The notes beneath the pieces were generated by a model. The model worked only from the letters and a program-made list of their open reading frames with translations. It searched no databases and was not told the DNA's origin. From Chara braunii (lineage: Eukaryota > Streptophyta > Charophyceae > Charales > Characeae): 20,204 nucleotides of DNA. Shown here in pieces: positions 1 through 7,694 of this stretch. Positions within the stretch are counted from its first letter, which is position 1. Each line of letters opens with the position of its first letter. The stretch is from contig BFEA01000133.1 of assembly GCA_003427395.1 (NCBI GenBank), forward strand, positions 3,052,462 to 3,072,665, in the 5' to 3' direction. The position numbers and the translations under genes were made by a program.

Positions 1-38
1 CACACACACACACACTCACACACACACACACACGCACA
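1..38. repeat. (CA)n dinucleotide microsatellite
   Basis: The window opens in a CA/TG repeat, interrupted by single T and G changes near positions 16 and 34. It probably continues beyond the left edge. Positions 40-300 after it hold no gene I can support, only T-rich runs and a GC-rich patch at about 110-155. Confidence 0.95.
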
Positions 39-312
39 CATAGATGTAAAGTCTACAGTGCAATATTGTAATTTGTCGGTTATTTTGTAATGATTTTGGT
101 TGTTTTTTCTGCCCGGTCGGACAACCAGGCAAGTCGCCCGGAGTACCTGGGCAAGTGAAAAAGTATGGTCTTTTTTTTCCTTCTTTTTTTTTTGGAGGTG
201 GGGGACTTCCTCGCATTTGTAGAGGAGATGAAATCCGCTCTCTTTTCTTTTTTCGAGTGTTGGCTGTCAAGAGGGAGTAAGGGGGGTATAAATGGGCTTT
301 AAAGGGGCTAAA

Positions 313-389
313 GGGGTACCTATGTCTGATTTTGTTATTTTCTTTTTTAAAGGGGGGTACCTTAGTCTGATTTTGTTATTTTCTTTTTT
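313..389. repeat. Tandem duplication of a 36-bp unit (period 41)
   Basis: Two near-identical copies lie at 313-348 and 354-389. Both begin GGGGTACC and end in a TTTTGTTATTTTCTTTTTT-like stretch, and they differ by a small T/A rearrangement after GGTACC. No coding role is visible. Confidence 0.85.
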
Positions 390-445
390 ATCTTTTATTG
401 AATGAGGAATTCCTATGTGACCCTCGACCAAAAGTTGTTTGCATA

Positions 446-615
446 CCAACAGGCCTAGCTCAGTTGGAACACCCATGAACTGTTGAAATACAAACTCAAG
501 CTCGAATTCAGATACCCTCAGATGAAGAGAGCAAAATCAATCTGAATTGCCTGGGGTCGGTCAGTTCAATGATGATCCCTGAAGACCGTCGCCCTTTTGA
601 AAAAAATAAAAATAA
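446..615 (+). mobile_element. tRNA-derived SINE-like element, copy 1 (+ strand)
   Basis: A Pol III A box (TAGCTCAGTTGG) lies at 456-467. A B-box-like AGCTCGAATTC starts at 499, 43 nt from the A-box start, which is the spacing found in a tRNA. Between them is ACACCCATGAACTGTTGAA, shared with the copies near 4413, 4658 and 4994. Downstream, CAGATAC..TCAGATG also matches the copy near 4994, so homology extends past the head. The element may end in the A-rich stretch at 598-615. The 3' limit is uncertain. D-arm pairing is poor, so this is a degenerate tRNA-derived repeat and not a tRNA gene. Confidence 0.65.
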
Positions 616-858
616 ACAATAAGTTGTTTACATTGCAAGTCTACACAACATTTTTTTTTTTCTTTTTTTCTTTTTTTCCTTTTTTTTGCGCAGGGGCTGC
701 CCGGAACGCTGCCCGGGAGTCGTACCCAGCCAGGCAACCGGGCTTGAATCTGGGCAAAACCTGGGTGCCCAGGGCCCGAAAAAATAACCTAGATAATAAT
801 CTCTAAGAGTTTTTTTTCTTTTTCTTTTTCGGAAAAAGCCCAACGCCAATCCGCTATG

Positions 859-973
859 GGGGGTGATATGAGCATCTCCTTGTAGTAGCACCCTGTTGTT
901 GGTCACCCCAGTCCGGATGCTGACCTGTTAGAGGGGGTGATATGAGCATCTCCCTCTAGCAACACCCTGTCGC
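859..973. repeat. Diverged tandem duplication (about 40-bp unit, period about 74)
   Basis: GGGGTGATATGAGCATCTCC is followed by a CTAG/GTAG step and a CACCCTGT word at about 859-898, and again at about 933-973. The stretch between the copies is not obviously repeated. Confidence 0.8.
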
Positions 974-1018
974 TAATTGGTTCACTCTATTGGTGGGGAG
1001 CAACACCTGCTGTGTCTA

Positions 1019-1405
1019 CCTCTCAATTTGTCTTTCTGTTTGTCACTTTGTCACTCTATCACCCTGTCACTTGGGCACCCTGTCCGTCTGTCTGTCTGTT
1101 TGTCTATCTATCACTCTGTCTACCTATCTGCGTGTCTGTCTCTGTTTGTCTGCTTGTCCGTTTGTCTATCTGACAATTTGTCACCCTCTTCCGTGTGCTT
1201 GTCTGCATGAGTGTCTATCAGTTTGTCCAGTTATTTGTTTGTCTGTCTGTTTGTCAGCCTGTCATGCAGTCACTCTGTCACATTGGTTCGTCTACAAGTC
1301 TACTACGTCTGTCTATCACTCAATCTCTCCGTCTGTCTGAATGTCTGTTTGCTTGTTTGTCGGTTTGTCAGTCCGTCTGTCCGTTTGTTAGTCTGTGCGG
1401 CTGTC
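1019..1405 (+). repeat. Degenerate TCTG/TTTG-type tetranucleotide microsatellite
   Basis: About 390 bp is dominated by GTCTGTCTGT, GTTTGTC and CACTCTGTCA words in imperfect 4-bp register. Long open frames run through it, giving proteins of Cys/Leu/Ser/Val repeats. These are artefacts of the repeat lacking stop codons and are not genes. Confidence 0.9.
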
Positions 1406-1455
1406 TATTTAATTTCAGTTTTATCTCCATCTACATCTACTGTCCGTCTATATCA

Positions 1456-1700
1456 AGAAATTTTGAAGGAATTTCAGTCCAAGTTTAGTAATTCCAAGGG
1501 AATTTCAGTCCAAAATGTAATAACTCAGGTGAAATGGGAGTCCAAATATAGTAATTTCATTGGAATTTTAGTCCACATTCAGTTCAAATTTTCGTCCAAA
1601 TTTCATATTTCAGTTTAATTAACCATTTCAGTCCAATTTGGATGTTTCAAAATTCATCCCAGACTTTCAGTTTAACTACATCTTTCAGTCCAATATCCAT
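1456..1700 (+). repeat. AT-rich degenerate repeat with the motif TTTCAGTCCAA
   Basis: The motif TTTCAGTCCAA or a close variant recurs near 1472, 1502, 1547, 1567, 1625 and 1683. Several copies are preceded by GGAAT. Spacing is irregular (20-58 bp). It looks like an old, decayed tandem repeat, and I see no coding potential on it. Confidence 0.6.
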
Positions 1701-1800
1701 GAAGTCAGTGATAGTAGGATTGAAATTCATAGATTTAGACTGAAAGGTAGTGATTTGAACGGAAAGTTTTAGAGTTAGACTTCCCGTCAACCGAAGTTGT

Positions 1801-1971
1801 ATGCAAAGAAATTTTCTGTTGGAGGAGGGCGAAGAGGAAGAGGAAGGCAACAGTGAAGACGAAGAAAGAGAGATTACATCTGCTGAAAACAGTGCAAAAT
1901 GCGGAACTGATGAAAAAAAGGCAGGCTCACTAGAGACTTCATCGAATGACAAACAAATTGTGCGGAATTGA
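1801..1971 (+). CDS. Short acidic ORF, possible exon, unrecognised
   Basis: An ATG at 1801 opens 56 codons to a TGA at 1969-1971. The product is strongly acidic in its first third: residues 8-24 are nearly all Glu, Gly, Ser and Asp. The rest is Ser/Lys/Glu-rich and hydrophilic, the look of a disordered linker. It lies on the same strand about 230 bp upstream of the candidate exons at 2198-3088, but I see no consensus splice donor joining it to them. A small duplication of TGCGGAAYTGATGAAAAAAA falls at its 3' end (1909 and 1961). Chance is a real alternative, because GA-rich sequence has few stop codons. Confidence 0.2.
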   Translation: MQRNFLLEEGEEEEEGNSEDEEREITSAENSAKCGTDEKKAGSLETSSNDKQIVRN

Positions 1972-2052
1972 TGAAAAAAAGCGGAACTGATGAATTATGT
2001 GTGCTCAACACATTCGTTTTCAGTGCTGTAGAAACGACCAGGTTCACTGACT

Positions 2053-2088
<36 letters not shown>
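2053..2088 (+). repeat. Uninterrupted poly(G) run of 36
   Basis: Thirty-six consecutive G lie between ACT and AGTGG. Such a run can form G-quadruplexes. Its true length may be poorly determined by sequencing. Confidence 0.9.
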
Positions 2089-2089
<1 letters not shown>

Positions 2090-2197
2090 GTGGCGGTCTT
2101 ATGTTTGTTTCTGAATGCAATACATAAAACGCATATCGCGGAGGGTCTTCTTATTACTAAATAATCAATCTGCTGGTCTTCTTTTTTTTTCCCCCAG

Positions 2198-3088
2198 ATT
2201 GTACTAATTTGCAAAGACGAAGCAGCATTGGTGGAGGTAATGCTGGCGAACCATCAGAGCAACAAACCGGGGGTTTAACAAAGAAAATGAAAGACTGACT
2301 GTTTCGTTCAGTGGCGAAGGTCTTTGTTTTTTCAGCAGCAAAGGATGCGATACCCATCGGAGGACAATTTTTTCACGGCATTGCAAACAACTGCCAAATT
2401 GATAGGAGAACATGCGGAGGAAGGACTACGGTTGCACGTGGCAGCGAACGGAATCCGAGCTGTGATCGGGGAATGCAATCGGATTATGGCAACGGTCCAA
2501 GGCGAGATATCATGGCAATTGAAGCATTGGTTTTGGGCCGAAAAAGGTCTGTCGCTGGTCCGGTTAGCTCAAACGGATCACCAACTTCCGACTCGCAACA
2601 TGATGCGGGCAGAGATGAAGGGAAACACAATATGGAGGAGCGACAATGATCCGTGGGGCGCTCTTCCTTTCAAGACAGCACTGGCAAAAGTTTTTCAAAT
2701 GAGAAGAGATGGAATCAACCTTGGCGTAACGTTGCAGCAACTAGCATTTGTGGAGCTGGTACTCAAAAGTGAAGTCGAGCAGGCGGCAAAGACCAGTAAA
2801 GTAGCGGACCAAATACAGAAACTTGCAGCTATCAAGAAAGAGATCGTTGCATCAGTCCACTCCCGAGACACAGTCTTAAGCTTTTCTATCTTCAAGCTCG
2901 ATCGTGCTGTTTCTGTTGCAGACAAGGCCGTCGCATTGTACAAAGTTGGGTTGCCTGCTGTGCAGAGGGGAGACGCCAATAACATGACTACAACAGATGA
3001 TAATTTTGACCTTGAGTTCATTGCGCACACCATGGACAAATGTGCGGGCAGAAAGAGAGACGGAGAAAGTTTGTGCGCAAGGCCGTGA
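2198..3088 (+). CDS. Candidate two-exon gene fragment, protein of unknown function
   Basis: The final exon runs open for about 251 codons from 2336 to the TGA at 3086-3088. A strong acceptor (TTTGTTTTTTCAG, ending 2335) precedes it. A short upstream exon, 2198-2236, is bounded by TTTTTTTTTCCCCCAG and the donor GAG/GTAATG. Joining 2236 to 2336 keeps the frame. The 99-bp intron has a branch-point-like CTGAC near 2295. An internal ATG at 2345 is the only good start in the last exon, so the 5' end is probably further upstream. The product is mostly helix-forming, with amphipathic Ala/Lys/Glu stretches (around codons 130-185 counted from 2345), two Trp-rich spots (SWQLKHWFW, DPWGALPF) and no signal peptide or membrane segment. 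I recognise no domain. A possible AATAAA signal is at 3370-3375. A domesticated transposon gene or a degraded host gene are both possible. Confidence 0.42.
2237..2335 (+). other. Candidate 99-bp spliceosomal intron
   Basis: It begins GTAATG, ends in a T-rich tract plus CAG, and has CTGAC about 38 nt before the acceptor. It contains an in-frame stop, so the two flanking open stretches are one reading frame only if it is removed. Confidence 0.4.
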
Positions 3089-3245
3089 AAAGGAGAATAA
3101 GGGGTCCGGAAGTGGATCGAGGGGGGTTGGGGATGGAACAATGCCAGGGTGGGGAGGGAGATGGGCAATGGTGTTGGAGGGGACATGAGCTGCACCTCCA
3201 CTGACAGTCAGTGCCATGACATACAGCCAATGAGGACCAAAGTGT

Positions 3246-3249
<4 letters not shown>

Positions 3250-3297
<48 letters not shown>
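3250..3297 (+). repeat. (AG)n dinucleotide microsatellite
   Basis: About 24 perfect AG repeats. The region 3298-3870 after it holds no gene I can support, only a possible polyadenylation signal AATAAA at 3370-3375 and an isolated donor-like GGTAAGT at 3834-3840. Confidence 0.95.
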
Positions 3298-3299
<2 letters not shown>

Positions 3300-3870
3300 A
3301 TTATTTGGAAAAAAAAGACTCTTGAGAACCCTTTGGGTTTAGCGTACAATAAGCAAACATGTGTTATTTAATAAATGGTTTTGTACATGACGTCGTCGTG
3401 GATGTGTTTCGACCATCACGTAGCATTTGCGTTTCTTATCTCTTATTACTCACTATCAATTTATTGTACACATTGTTGTTTGTCTTGCAAAGATACGCAA
3501 TGCGTCATGTGTAATGTGGGTCAAAATATGTCAACGTATGATTTTGCAAACCATGAATCATGTTTGATAAAAATGAGCAGAAAACGGATTACGCACTTCC
3601 AAATATGTTGAATATAATGTCACAAAGCAGTATTGGGCAGACACTAGAAAACATGTTCATTTTAATGTTGGGCGAGAAGTACATGACTTGTTGACTACTG
3701 CGTGCCATGTTCTTGTCATGCATGGGCATGATGCTGGAAATTGGCACCCGGTAGCCAACCATCGAACATTTCGTTCACATCCATCGAGCATTTGCCTATG
3801 GCGCTGCATTCAAGGTTCAGAGGAGCTACACAGGGTAAGTTCTCTGACATCATCAGTTTGGGAGGGAAGA

Positions 3871-3873
<3 letters not shown>

Positions 3874-3913
<40 letters not shown>
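3874..3913 (+). repeat. (CT)n dinucleotide microsatellite
   Basis: Twenty perfect CT repeats. With the (AG)n tract about 600 bp upstream it forms a pair of self-complementary purine/pyrimidine arrays. Confidence 0.95.
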
Positions 3914-3914
<1 letters not shown>

Positions 3915-3944
3915 ATTTCAAATATTCCCAACAATATCTGAAAT

Positions 3945-4046
3945 GTTCAACAGTTGATCAACAACTTTTCAACAACTTATCAACCACTTTTCAACAACTT
4001 TTCAACAACTTTTCAACAGCTTTTCAATAACCGAACAATTGTTGAA
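3945..4046 (+). repeat. 12-bp minisatellite, unit about CAACAACTTTT(C)
   Basis: About seven imperfect copies of a 9-12 bp unit (CAACAACTTTT and variants with CAACCACTTTT and CAACAGCTTTT). It ends in the palindromic patch GAACAATTGTTGAAC. There is no open coding frame of note. Confidence 0.85.
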
Positions 4047-4187
4047 CACAGTGTCGCATGTTTATGACATATGTTATCAACGTTGAGTTCCTTCACTTTT
4101 GGTGGAACACATGACACTACCCCCGCCAAATTGTTTATTAACACGAAACCAACAGTTTAAAAGGGGGACCCACATTTGATAAACCGC

Positions 4188-4196
4188 AAAAAAAAA
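4188..4196 (-). terminator. T9 run, possible Pol III terminator
   Basis: Nine T on the minus strand lie about 16 nt beyond the end of the U6-derived segment and about 225 nt downstream of the tRNA-like A box at 4413. A run of four or more T ends Pol III transcription, so this could close a unit beginning at that head. The stretch between has no earlier run of four T. Confidence 0.4.
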
Positions 4197-4211
4197 TGCC
4201 CACAATTTTTC

Positions 4212-4308
4212 TGTTGGTTGCTCCCTGCCTTTATGCCTACCCTCCCGGTGCAAGGGCCATGCTAATCTTCTCTGTATCATTCGAATTTTAACGGATGTCC
4301 CAAAGGAC
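4212..4308 (-). ncRNA. U6: U6 spliceosomal snRNA-derived sequence, near full length (probable pseudogene)
   Basis: Read on the minus strand, it starts with the U6 5' stem-loop (GTCCTTTGGGAC), followed by ATCCGTTAAAATTCGAATGA. It then has ATACAGAGAAGATTAGCATG, containing the invariant ACAGAGA box (4275-4269) and the catalytic AGC triad (4263-4261), and then GGCCCTTGC. The 3' part (GGCATAAAGGCAGGGAG) still resembles the U6 3' region, but the ISL area is changed. U6 pairs with U4 and U2 and carries the catalytic metal sites of the spliceosome. Plant and algal U6 genes normally need an upstream TATA box at about -30. None is seen here. Instead a tRNA-like head lies about 50-105 nt upstream on the same strand. 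The changed 3' half, the missing promoter and the repeat context favour a retro-pseudogene or SINE module over a working gene. Confidence 0.8.
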
Positions 4309-4319
4309 AGTTTGCAAGC

Positions 4320-4458
4320 AACAGCCTGGGGATAGCTGCGCAGGGTAGTTCCATTATCAGGATTCGGACACAGGTCTACACTTCAACAGTTCAGTGGTGT
4401 CTCCACTGAACTAGGCTCTTGGTTACACCGCCGGTCTCGGGACCGGTACCAGCTTCGT
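4320..4458 (-). mobile_element. tRNA-derived SINE-like element, copy 2 (- strand), upstream of the U6 segment
   Basis: On the minus strand the A box TAGTTCAGTGG starts at 4413. The B box TGTCCGAATCC starts at 4370, 43 nt later, and is the best B box of the family. The preceding patch (GGTACCGGTCCCGAGACCGG, then AACCAAGAGCC) is shared with the copy at 4658, so the unit begins before the head. U6-derived sequence follows from 4308. The + strand beyond its 5' end (4461-4500) is A-rich. Confidence 0.7.
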
Positions 4459-4599
4459 CCCAAAAAAAAAATAAAAAAAATTAATAAGAAGAAATAAAAA
4501 TTTTCAGAGATAATAAAACTCACAGTAATAATAAAAAAACGCGGTTGGGGGAGGGGAGGCACGGTGACTGGCCCACGACCGTTATCACCCACCTGCTAC

Positions 4600-4700
4600 C
4601 AGCGGAGCTGGAACACAGGTCTGCACCTCAACAATTCATGGGTGTGCCAACTGAGCCGAGCCTGTTGGTTTCACTACCGGTCCCGGAACTGGTGTCAGGC
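4600..4700 (-). mobile_element. tRNA-derived SINE-like element, copy 3 (- strand)
   Basis: The A box CGGCTCAGTTGG starts at 4658 and the B-box-like TGTTCCAGCTCC at 4615, 43 nt apart. The interior ACACCCATGAATTGTTGAGG and the upstream ACCGGTAGTGAAACCAACAGG match the other copies. A T7 run on this strand lies downstream at 4539-4533. Confidence 0.68.
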
Positions 4701-4767
4701 CTATTGCAAAAGTTGTCTCTCAGGACTACAATCCAGAGAGCAACAAAGCCCACGAATTTTCAGTCAC

Positions 4768-4842
4768 TGCACATGCCCAAACGCATGTGACCGCCCCCGC
4801 AGGCTCGTTATTGTTCCGATCATAACAGACGTCCCGAAGGAC
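4768..4842 (-). ncRNA. Second U6-derived segment, internally deleted
   Basis: On the minus strand GGTCCTTCGGGAC matches the U6 5' stem-loop. GTCTGTTATGATCGGAACAA then tracks the next part of U6, including the GGAAC word. After ATAACGAG the central part, about 15 nt including AGATTAGCATGG, is missing. The match resumes at CCTGCG and continues weakly through CACATGCG. Because ACAGAGA is degraded and the centre is deleted, it cannot be a working U6. It has the same orientation as the first U6 segment, and a tRNA-like head (A box 4994) lies upstream of it. Confidence 0.5.
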
Positions 4843-4901
4843 CAACCTATGGGCATGGGCATGAGGTAATACCTCGGGACTGGTTGGCCTCTAGGTAATT
4901 C

Positions 4902-4912
4902 AAAAAAAAAAA
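4902..4912 (-). terminator. T11 run, possible Pol III terminator
   Basis: Eleven T on the minus strand lie between tRNA-like copy 4 and the second U6 segment. If copy 4 is transcribed it would probably stop here, before the U6-derived part. Confidence 0.3.
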
Positions 4913-4924
4913 CTTTACTTTGGG

Positions 4925-5012
4925 CATCTGATTGTATCTGGGTTTATGCAGAGGTCTGTATTTTCAACAGTTCATGGGCGTACCCACTGAGCTAGGCTCC
5001 GGAACCAGCACA
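4925..5012 (-). mobile_element. tRNA-derived SINE-like element, copy 4 (- strand)
   Basis: The A box TAGCTCAGTGGG starts at 4994. The interior GCCCATGAACTGTTGAAAA matches the family. The B-box position (from 4950, 44 nt away) holds the decayed TGCATAAACCC. Downstream, CAGATACAATCAGATG matches copy 1 on the + strand, showing that family homology continues past the B box. Confidence 0.6.
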
Positions 5013-5074
5013 TGGGCCGTGTCTCAGGCTGGAAACAAAAGGGTATAGAAAAATAAAAATAAAACAAAAATAAA

Positions 5075-5680
5075 ATGAAACACCAGGACGGGGGGTTCTA
5101 TGTGACCAACTGGCTACAGCTGCGTGCCTCCCCACTGTGCCTTGGGCCGCTCCGCACTGCCACAGTTTACCATCTTTCAGGCCCCAACGGGCATGCTCAC
5201 ACTACGCCAAAAATCTGTAAAATATGCAGATCTGGACAGGCAAATCTGAAGTTTTGGGCATGGTCAGGTCACACTGTTGTACCTTTTCAGATGGGACAAG
5301 GCCCTGGTCGTCCGCGGTAGCGACGACTTGGTACTTTGTTGCTCGCACGACACAACCCACAATCGGTCTAAGAGTTGTTGACCGCGAATTCCCCTTGTCC
5401 CTCGGCCACACAGGCTACCTGGCAACAGGCACACAAATGGTACATTTAGGACCTTGGCGAATCTGTGTGACCGGTCCTGCGCCTCGCGGGCCCCGACGGA
5501 CATACTCCCACTCAACCCTTCTCACAGCAGACCGGGGGAACTGCCACACAGGTTTCTTCCGCCTCGTGGGCTAATCACCCTCCAACTCGCATGTACGTTG
5601 GGCTCCTCGGCCCGTGCTTCAACGGTGGGGTCACGGCCGGTCCTGAGACCGGTACTGGACCACGTCCCGTAGTGGGATAA
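5075..5680. other. GC-richer stretch with no supported gene; weak internal duplication
   Basis: Open frames of about 80-116 codons run through this segment, but they have no recognisable motifs. GGCCCCAACGGGCATGCTC at about 5180 resembles GGCCCCGACGGACATACTC at about 5489, which hints at an old duplication. It ends with CCGGTCCTGAGACCGGTACTGG and CACGTCCC just before a poly(A) tract, like the patch at 4431-4461. Confidence 0.4.
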
Positions 5681-5684
5681 GATT

Positions 5685-5726
5685 AAAAAAAAAAAAAAAA
5701 AAAAAAAAACAATAATAATAATAATT
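5685..5726 (+). repeat. A25 tract followed by (AAT)n
   Basis: Twenty-five A and then CAATAATAATAATAATT. It sits at the downstream end of the repeat-like GACCGGTACTGG...CACGTCCC patch and may be the tail of a retroposed element on the + strand. Confidence 0.8.
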
Positions 5727-5904
5727 CTAGAAAAGACTTTAGGAAAAAGCGGCTAGGGGGAGGGGAACCGTCGGAACCCAACCTCGGTCCCACCTTGCGG
5801 GCCTGCTGTCGGACTCCCCAGCAAAACCTAGGGGGATAGTCTCGCGGGACCCTCAACCCCTCAGTTTTTCGCCAAAGTACGCTCCTTCGCTCCTCCGTTG
5901 CTGG

Positions 5905-5980
5905 TTGTTGGTCTCGATCCTGGGATCCGCATGCTGGTAGTTTAGTGCTGTAACCAATAGTGCTAAGCCCAAGCCTGGTG
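5905..5980 (-). mobile_element. Second type of tRNA-derived head (- strand)
   Basis: On the minus strand the A box TAGCACTATTGG starts at 5965 and the B box GGATCGAGACC at 5920, 45 nt apart. The D-arm-like GGTTACAGCACTAAACTACC follows the A box. Its interior differs from the four copies elsewhere, so it is either another SINE family or a tRNA pseudogene. Anticodon-stem pairing is not convincing. Confidence 0.5.
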
Positions 5981-5999
5981 GAAGCTGGCCCGGACTTAG

Positions 6000-7100
6000 T
6001 TATAAAGACGTCCGAGTCCGAGCTATGTCTGTCGGACTGCGCTGCAGGCTGCACTTTTGACACGCCGCCCCGTACTAACGCTTCTATGTGCCAACTCCTG
6101 CTGCATGAGGGGCTTACTTTTTCCTGCTGTTACGCCTGTGACACAACCGCGCCGTTACTCAAAACTTCAGCCTTCTTACTAGGCTACCCCTCCGAGGGAG
6201 CGCACTTCTAGCACCTAGCGTCGGTGAAACCCCGATTTCTAACCTTCCGCTCACGGCTTCCACCGACGACCGATATCATGGTTGGTAAGCCCAACACTTT
6301 GCACCTTGTCAGTCCTAATGTAGTAGTAAGTAAGTCAATCGAATTTTATAACTAAAACTTAAGCTTGGACCATAAGTGCCTGGCCTCGGATGCGAACGTG
6401 TACTGCGTGTGCTATTGCAGTTTCCTCACGGTTCTCTCCTAGTTTTAATCAAAAGTAAAATTTGTGCCGGCGGAAACGTCGACTCCATAGCATCAAGAAA
6501 AAATTATCACGCGCGCCTCAAAACTGCGCGCATATACACTCTCTACTCCCAGTCAACCATTCAGTCAGCGTGAACAAGAAGTCGCGACTTCGCACGGTAC
6601 ACTCAAATTTTGAACAAACTTATTTTCTGTCACTTGCAAAAACCCGGACGGATACCCTTGTAAGGGTATTCGCGCATACAGCGTGAAGAGGAGCGTAACG
6701 ATTATGCTGAGTTTTCACAAGAACCATCTGAGGTGCGACTCAAGGATCTTACATACGGTTTTTCTCTGTATGTTTCAATTAGTGGAGTTACGATGAACAT
6801 GAAATCATTGAAACATGTCGACAGATTAACCCATACATTAAGTACAAGGTTGTCCTTTTCAAAACTGTTTCGACGATAGAGGGTCTCCTCCTCAGAAGTG
6901 GCGATATAAAGGTATGTTGGTCACGTAGGTTGGGAAAAATAACAATGGCAGATCATCTCATCAAGTTAAAAATCGATCAGGGTCCATTTTCACTTCGGTT
7001 TGACGCTCTCCTCGACGTGGTCCGAACTGAATTTGGGGGATTTGATATAAGGTGTATTGATTTGATTTGTTTTGTCTTCAAATAGTTTTAAAAGGACTAT
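6000..7100. other. About 1.1 kb without a supported gene
   Basis: Only short open frames occur here. The one clear structure is a perfect inverted repeat at 6652-6669 (ATACCCTT, GT, AAGGGTAT). No transposon motifs or RNA genes were recognised. Confidence 0.5.
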
Positions 7101-7109
7101 GATTATTTG

Positions 7110-7470
7110 TAGGTTTCACACTTGGTTAAGGCTGACCTAGTCGACCGACGTTCGTTTCATACCTAGGGATACTCCTTTAAGGGTGGTGGCAACCTATGAG
7201 GGGAAAACCGTTGTACCCCTCGAAAAACCTATCCTGTCGTAGGGGATCGTGGGAAGCACGACTGACCGTACCGGCTATAGGGGCGAGGAGACAACACAAT
7301 CACGCCCATCTTGGTGGTTCACGAGATTACTTGCGCGTTGTCCGTTGTCTCCAAGTTGTCTCTGAATTTTCTTTTACTTTTTCGTGACATGGCCAATAGG
7401 GCTCTCTCCTTTTGCGAAAAAGGTGGGAGTCGATGCGTTCGACAACGTTAGGCGTGTGACATGTTTGTTA
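7110..7470 (+). repeat. Diverged duplication, copy A
   Basis: It shares an ordered series of words with 9380-9850: CTAGTCGACC, CTAGGGATAC, TAAGGGTGGTG, ACCTATCCTGTCGTAGG, AAGTTGTCTCT, GTGACATGGCC, GGGAG.CGATGCG.TCGACA. Relative to copy B, about 150 bp is missing after CTAGGGATAC. Copy B has the two similar words CTTAGGAGATTAGCGCCC and CTAGGTAGGGATACGCCC at the edges of that stretch. Confidence 0.75.
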
Positions 7471-7694
7471 TGGGTTGTTCCTAATCATGTTTGTCGATAT
7501 TAGGGAGTCCATAGTCCTCACCCTGATCATATATATTCAGTTCGTCGTGGTTTAGATGTGTTGAGACTCATGGACAACGAAGAGTGTTCCTTGAGACAAA
7601 TTTGTTGTGCTCTCTCTTCCCACTTCGCCCAATCATTTCATTAATCTTCTTTCTTCCAGATTCCACTTTATCATTTTTCTTTTTTCTCGTGCAG

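Noticed and set aside
560-590. C/D snoRNA-like words (AATGATGAT and CCTGA)
   Set aside because: The C-like and D-like boxes are only a few nt apart with no terminal stem, so a snoRNA is not possible.
690-755. Possible tRNA-like head (GGCTTGAATCT at 741 as B box)
   Set aside because: The candidate A box near 694-705 is poor and the segment is GC-repeat-like. It shares no core with the other heads.
977-1618. Four overlapping open frames of 77-135 codons across the TCTG repeat
   Set aside because: Composition is pure repeat (Cys/Leu/Ser/Val), and all three frames are open because the 4-bp repeat lacks stops. No gene signal.
2695-3201. 168-codon minus-strand open frame
   Set aside because: It lies antisense to the better supported exon at 2336-3088, with no motif and no splice support.
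3741-3840. Exon ending in a strong donor (ACAGGGTAAGT at about 3830)
   Set aside because: Only the donor is convincing. No acceptor, partner exon or recognisable protein was found.
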